NCBI GenBank assembly: GCA_947561395.2
Contig: OX387189.1
Span: 27,776,329 to 27,840,328 of the forward strand
DNA: 64,000 bases
Direction: 5' to 3'
From: Buxus sempervirens
Lineage: Eukaryota > Streptophyta > Magnoliopsida > Buxales > Buxaceae
Shown: piece after piece, positions 59,753 to 64,000 of the stretch
Layout: each line of letters begins with the position of its first letter
Position numbering within the stretch: the first letter of the stretch is position 1
Program-made: the position numbers and the translations under genes
Notes under the pieces: generated by a model
Told to the model about the DNA's origin: nothing
The model's input: only the letters and a program-made list of their open reading frames with translations
The model's database searches: none

Positions 59753-62194
59753 TGTAAAACCCCAGAATTTTTAGAAATTGGAATTAAGATTTAAAATTAT
59801 TAAATAAGAACAAATAGAGAAAAAAAATTAATTTGGTTGAATTGGTTTATGTAGTTTAGTGGTTTAAAGGGTTTGATTAGTTTAATGGTTCAATGAGGTT
59901 TGGTTTAGTTTAATTCAATTGGTTCAAATGGGTCAAGGGTTAAATGGTAAGAAAAAAAAAAAAACAAACATAAGCTCAAGCAATTTGACGATTTGGGCAT
60001 TGGAGTTTTGGTTCCTTTGTTCGTTAGGTCAGAAGGAGAAAACGAGAGAAGAGGAAAAAAAAAGGGGGGGAGATCGCAGGAGGAAGAAGACGGAGGAGGA
60101 AAAGAGGAAAGAAGGAAGAGAAAGAGAAGAAGAAGAATAAGGAGAGGAAGGCTGATTTAAGGTAAGTAGCAGTTTAGACGAAATGAATTTCTATATTTCT
60201 ACTCAGTTTAATCGATCCTCTATTTATGAATGTTTGGTTTAGCTGTGGTGATTTGATGAGTTGTGATGTTTGTTTTGGTTGCTGAGGAGAGAATGAAAGA
60301 AAAAAAAAATAGCATAGAGTAAGAGGGAACATGAAAGATAGAGAAGAAAAAAAAAAAAGAGTGCTGCTGTTGGGCTCTTTCTCATGGAGAAGAGAGACCC
60401 ATGAACGTGAATTGATGAACTAAATATAAGAGAGAAGAGAGAGGAGAGAAATAGTGGGAGAGAAATGAAAGAGAGGAGAGAAATGAAAAAGAGAAATGAA
60501 AAAGAGGAGAGGAAGAGGTTACGGAAGAGAGAGAGAGAGAGTTTACAGGTTCGTTGAAGAGAAGAGGTTCTAAGAAAAATAATTAAAGTTCAGTTCACAA
60601 ATGATAGGGAAATTATAAATAAGGTCATATTACAATAAAGTTTTTATGTTCAGTCAATAAGTCAATGAAATTTAGTTTCTAGTGTTTAATATATATTCTA
60701 ATCAAAAGTAAGTTCATTTTTGGTAAGCAGAAACCTGAAATATTAAATGGTTAATATTGAATAATTAATTAAGATTTAGTCACAAATCAAGTTAGAAATT
60801 AATAATAAGGGAAAACCCTAAATTATACCATGACTAATGCATTTTCTATATAAAAGAGATCCTTAGTGAATAATTAGAGGTAGTAATACTTACATTAAAA
60901 TGTTAGGAAGGGGTTTCTCATGTGTTGGTTAAGTCCAAGTTGGTTTTAATGTTAAAGTGTGTCACATAAGGCATCCTGAAAGGCAGAATGGCTTAGAAAT
61001 TTAATGGGAATTAAACAGCAAAAATTCACTTGGTTTTAGTTGTACATTGGTTGTTGATTTCATTAGGTATTGTGTTGGGATGAGGTAACACAGGCCCAGT
61101 GTGGCTCCCTCATCAGGTGTTGCGTGTGTAATTTATAACCTTGTCCAGTATGTGATACACGGTTCTGGGGGTTGAGGACGGCAGTTCACCCTAGCTCACG
61201 AGGGGCCGGGGGTTGTGAACTTGCATCCTCCTCAGAATGTGCCACAGCAACCCATAAAGTCAACTAGATGGTCTCAGTGAGATCACTAACTCGATGGTCT
61301 AATAGAGATCACTAACTCGATGGTCTGAAAGAGGATCACTAACTTGCTATGGTTGGACTGGGTTGTACTTGCCAGCTCATGCATGCCTCATGCTTGAGTG
61401 ATCCGCTTGGGAAGAGCGATCCTAGCTAGATCCTTCCCCATAAGTCGTGAGGGGGCGAATTGGACAAGAGAATTAAAACATTGTTGTTACTTGAGATTTT
61501 GCTGAGATTGTGGTTTGGATTAATATGATTTTATTGGTTTTATGAGTCCACAGAATTCAAGGTATTGTCATTACATGATATTGATATGGGTTTAGCATGA
61601 ATTGCCAGAGTTTGATTGTATATTACATTGTCATGCTACTTTAATGTTAAAACTGCATAAAATGTTCTTCTCATGCATTATGCTGCTTACTGAGACGTTA
61701 GTCTCAAGCGTGTTTTGTTTTTACCGGTTTTGTTTTCAGATAAATCTGCAGAGCGAGCTCAAACTGGGGTAGGCCGAACTAACGAACCGGATGACGACTA
61801 CAACCCCGAGGATTATTATTATCCTGGATAGGGTTGGACAGTATTTTGTAGTCGTCTATTTTTTTTGACCTTGTATAAATTGTAAATGAGAAAGGAAGAA
61901 AGAAAGTGAAAACCTTAGTGATCTTTACTGCAAACTTGTAAATGTGGAATGGTTTAGTTTTGTTAAATGATGTATATTGTATATATGGTTTGTGTTTATC
62001 AGGTATTGGTTTGAGGGCTTAGCCCATTCTTGTAAAAACAGGCGTTATATAGCCGATTTTTCGAAAATTTTAGGATTAGAAGATAAGTGCTTTGGTTAGT
62101 TTTTAAAACGTAGGAATGCGTTTCTGGGACCTCACCTGATGTCAAGGAACCGGCATATACCTTTAATGAACATGTCCGGGTCCGGGGCGTCACA
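59753..62194 (+). mobile_element. Inserted solo LTR, 2.44 kb, same family as the outer LTR
   Basis: Starts TGTAAAACCCCAG and ends CCGGGGCGTCACA. TAACA at 59748-59752 and 62195-62199 is the target duplication. Carries a GA-rich part (60040-60550), 'CACTAACTCGATGGTCT' repeats (61270-61345), the hairpin TGAGACGTTAGTCTCA (61691) and GGTTTTGTTTTCAGA (61726). It sits near the 3' end of the outer, related LTR. Confidence 0.87.
60040..60550. repeat. GA-rich tracts in the inner LTR
   Basis: GAGGAAGA-, GAGAGAA- and GAAATGAAAGAG-like low-complexity DNA. Open frames here are artefacts. Confidence 0.85.
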
Positions 62195-62251
62195 TAACAC
62201 CCGTGAGATATGTTATATATTTATTGAACAACACGGATCCGGGGCGTTACA

Positions 62252-64000
62252 GCAGAGTCAATCGCATTGAATCTAGGGTTTTAGAAAGATAAAAAGAGAA
62301 AGGAGCGTACCTGCTGCAAGAGGGTTCTGCAATGAAGTCGAGAAATCCGCCACTCTCGATTGACAAACAAAGACTCCGATTTCAGGTGGTCTTTAACTAC
62401 ACGAGCGAGCGATGTGCAGGAAGAGCTATAAGGAGGGAGGAAAGCAAGGCTCCGATTTCGTTGTGCCCTAGGAGGAGGAAGAAAACACAAGGCTCCCGAA
62501 CTACCTTCCTTGTGCCCTAGGAAGAAGAAGAAAACATGAGGCTCCCATCTTCGTCGAAGTCATTCGTCATGCCATAGGAGGAGGAAGAATAGAGTTGAAG
62601 TCGAGGAGAGAAAAAAATAGATACACGAGAGTTATGTTCGGAAAATTTTAGCGGAAGTTATTTGGGAAAATTACTAAAACCACCGTCTTTTACAAAGTTA
62701 TTCCATAAAAAGTTGTTGAAAAGTCTTTCTTCCAAAAACCACCTACTTTTTGAAACTATTTTCAAAGTGGTTCAAAATCACTGTAGCCCTTGATGAAGTT
62801 CCCAAATTGCCCTTCGTTACATGTTCAATTAGAAGAGCTTTCTCTTATCATTTTGCAAAAACGACGAGAGACACAGTGAAACCCCGAGCACGGCAAGGCT
62901 TGTTCTCGATGTTGGGTGATGACCGTTGTCATCACCAACGCTCGAGATCAGTTGGAATCGTTATAGTGTGCCATTTGCTTTTGTCTATCGGAGAAGGAAA
63001 CAACAGTAGAGAGTCTTGACGAAGCACATCAGTCGAAAATTTCCCTGGTTAGAGGTTGTGGATGAATTTCCTCAAGGTAAGAACCGATTGTCCCTAATCC
63101 GTTTCGTTTTTGGATGAAAATTTTTTGGTCTACATTTTTGTTAGGTTTCTGTTCACGATGTGGTACATTTGATTTAGTTATGGATAATCTGACCTTAGTC
63201 TCTGATGTGACGCACTCCAAATGCTTGAAGAAATTCCCATGAATCGGAATATGAACACACCATGTAATTTTGAATATGCTGTTCGTAATGCTCCTTTTTT
63301 TTATAAAAAATTTCAGATCGGAATATGAACACCTTGAAATAGATATATGCCATGCGTGAGGAGCTTTTGTGTGTTGTTTCTTCTACTAGAATTGTTTGTA
63401 TTTGTGTGTGTTGCCGTTGTATTAAGGGCATTATGAACATAACGCTCTTGATTCTTGTTTCTTGTTTTGATTTTGTGCCATGCGATGATTTGATTCTAGG
63501 AAAATGTTTCCATTGAGACAATACACCTAATGAAAGCCTTGATTATTTAAGTTTGGGCTAAACATGTAAGGTATGCTGCCAAAGCTACCTCCGTAGAGGA
63601 AAAGGATCATTTAAATCTTGGGTTATTCAATTGAAATAATTTAGCATGGGTAGACATCAGATTTTTTGTGGGTTTCCCAATTTATTTATATTGAGTTATA
63701 TTCGTTTCTATATTACTGTTATTTTTTTCTATATCTGAAGTGCACAGAACAGTGCTTATCGACCATATATAAGACTCATGGTTATGATGTCCGTAATCAC
63801 ACAAAGACATTCCTCAACTGGGTAGTTCTTAAGGTATGTGCTCAATTCCCCCCATTAAACTATGTATTAGAAATGGGGAATATTTTGATTCCATCTGTAA
63901 GTTTGAAATTTTGTTTCTTTGTTAGGATATTTTAGACTTAGGTGGCTGGCGACGGATCCCACCCACTTCTTATCTACACATACACTCCGTTAGTTATTAT
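62252..64000. other. Intergenic or start of an unrecognised transcript, no gene identified
   Basis: A unit of about 50 bp with AGGCTCC and CCCTAGGAGGAGGAAGA recurs three times at 62448-62592. Donor-like CAAGGTAAGA at 63074 and a 35-codon open stretch before TTAAGGTATGTG near 63830 could be exons of a plus-strand gene that continues beyond the window. No domain was recognised. Confidence 0.35.

Larger units (their letters stand above)
53680..62251 (+). mobile_element. Outer solo LTR, interrupted by two later insertions
   Basis: Starts TGTAAAACCCCGG and ends CCGGGGCGTTACA. GCAGA lies at 53675-53679 and 62252-62256, a 5-bp target duplication. Without the two inserts (53850-57098 and 59753-62194) it is about 2.87 kb. 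It carries GCGC-rich text (57960-58060), four 'GATACCCTGAGTAGGC' repeats (59080-59200), a hairpin (59435) and GGTTTTGTTTTCAGA (59466). No coding region, hence a solo LTR. Probably Ty3/gypsy by length and ends, but the lineage is inference. Oldest of the nest. Confidence 0.85.

Noticed and set aside
62750-63019. 89-residue ORF as an independent small gene
   Set aside because: No domain, no family resemblance and no supporting splice or promoter context; kept only as unassigned sequence.
63666-63935. ORF with TIYKTHGYDVRNHTKTFLNW as a conserved protein
   Set aside because: I considered a transposase-derived or Myb-like match but could not identify any family motif.

Overview
The window is nuclear DNA of a flowering plant, most likely a eudicot; the species was not identified. 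It is AT-rich, with long introns full of LINE, SINE, hAT-type and LTR-derived sequence. One host gene dominates it. On the minus strand, 19 coding exons between 43589 and 1371 join in a consistent reading frame into a protein of about 1199 residues. It has an N-terminal SANT/Myb domain, a DIRP domain and the conserved C-terminal region of the plant ALWAYS EARLY (ALY) family, homologous to LIN-9/Mip130 of the DREAM/MuvB cell-cycle and chromatin complex. With a probable 5' UTR intron and a promoter near 49.5 kb, the transcription unit covers about 48 kb.

Layout. 1-1.37 kb is 3' flank. 1.37-43.59 kb is the ALY coding region; its larger introns (0.9 to 12.2 kb) hold a LINE remnant with a hAT-type MITE inside it (3.7-4.8 kb), a short LINE tail (7.75 kb), a LINE RNase H remnant (10.3 kb), an Au-like SINE (11.7 kb), a 39-base poly-G run (13.85 kb), a second MITE (16.0 kb), two adjacent LINEs (19.27-20.19 and 20.33-26.04 kb), possible old LTR and LINE pieces (27-30.7 kb), a copia fossil (33 kb), a third LINE with perfect target-site repeats (39.35-41.26 kb) and a third MITE (41.9 kb). 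43.6-49.45 kb is the inferred 5' UTR intron.

49.7-62.25 kb is intergenic and built of repeats: an inverted-repeat element carrying a copy of DNA found 1.76 kb away, a degraded LTR abutting one arm of a 189-bp inverted duplication, and a three-part nest of solo LTRs resolved by three separate 5-bp target-site duplications. 62.25-64.0 kb holds no gene that I can identify. No tRNA, rRNA, CRISPR array or second complete protein-coding gene was found.

The ALY gene is the only intact host function seen. Its exon boundaries are unaffected by the insertions, and one intron uses a GC-AG splice pair. The remainder records successive insertions. No clearly new functional system was found; the most unusual structures are the inverted-repeat element with copied neighbouring DNA, the three hAT-type MITEs, and a hairpin plus acceptor-like module shared by three related LTRs.
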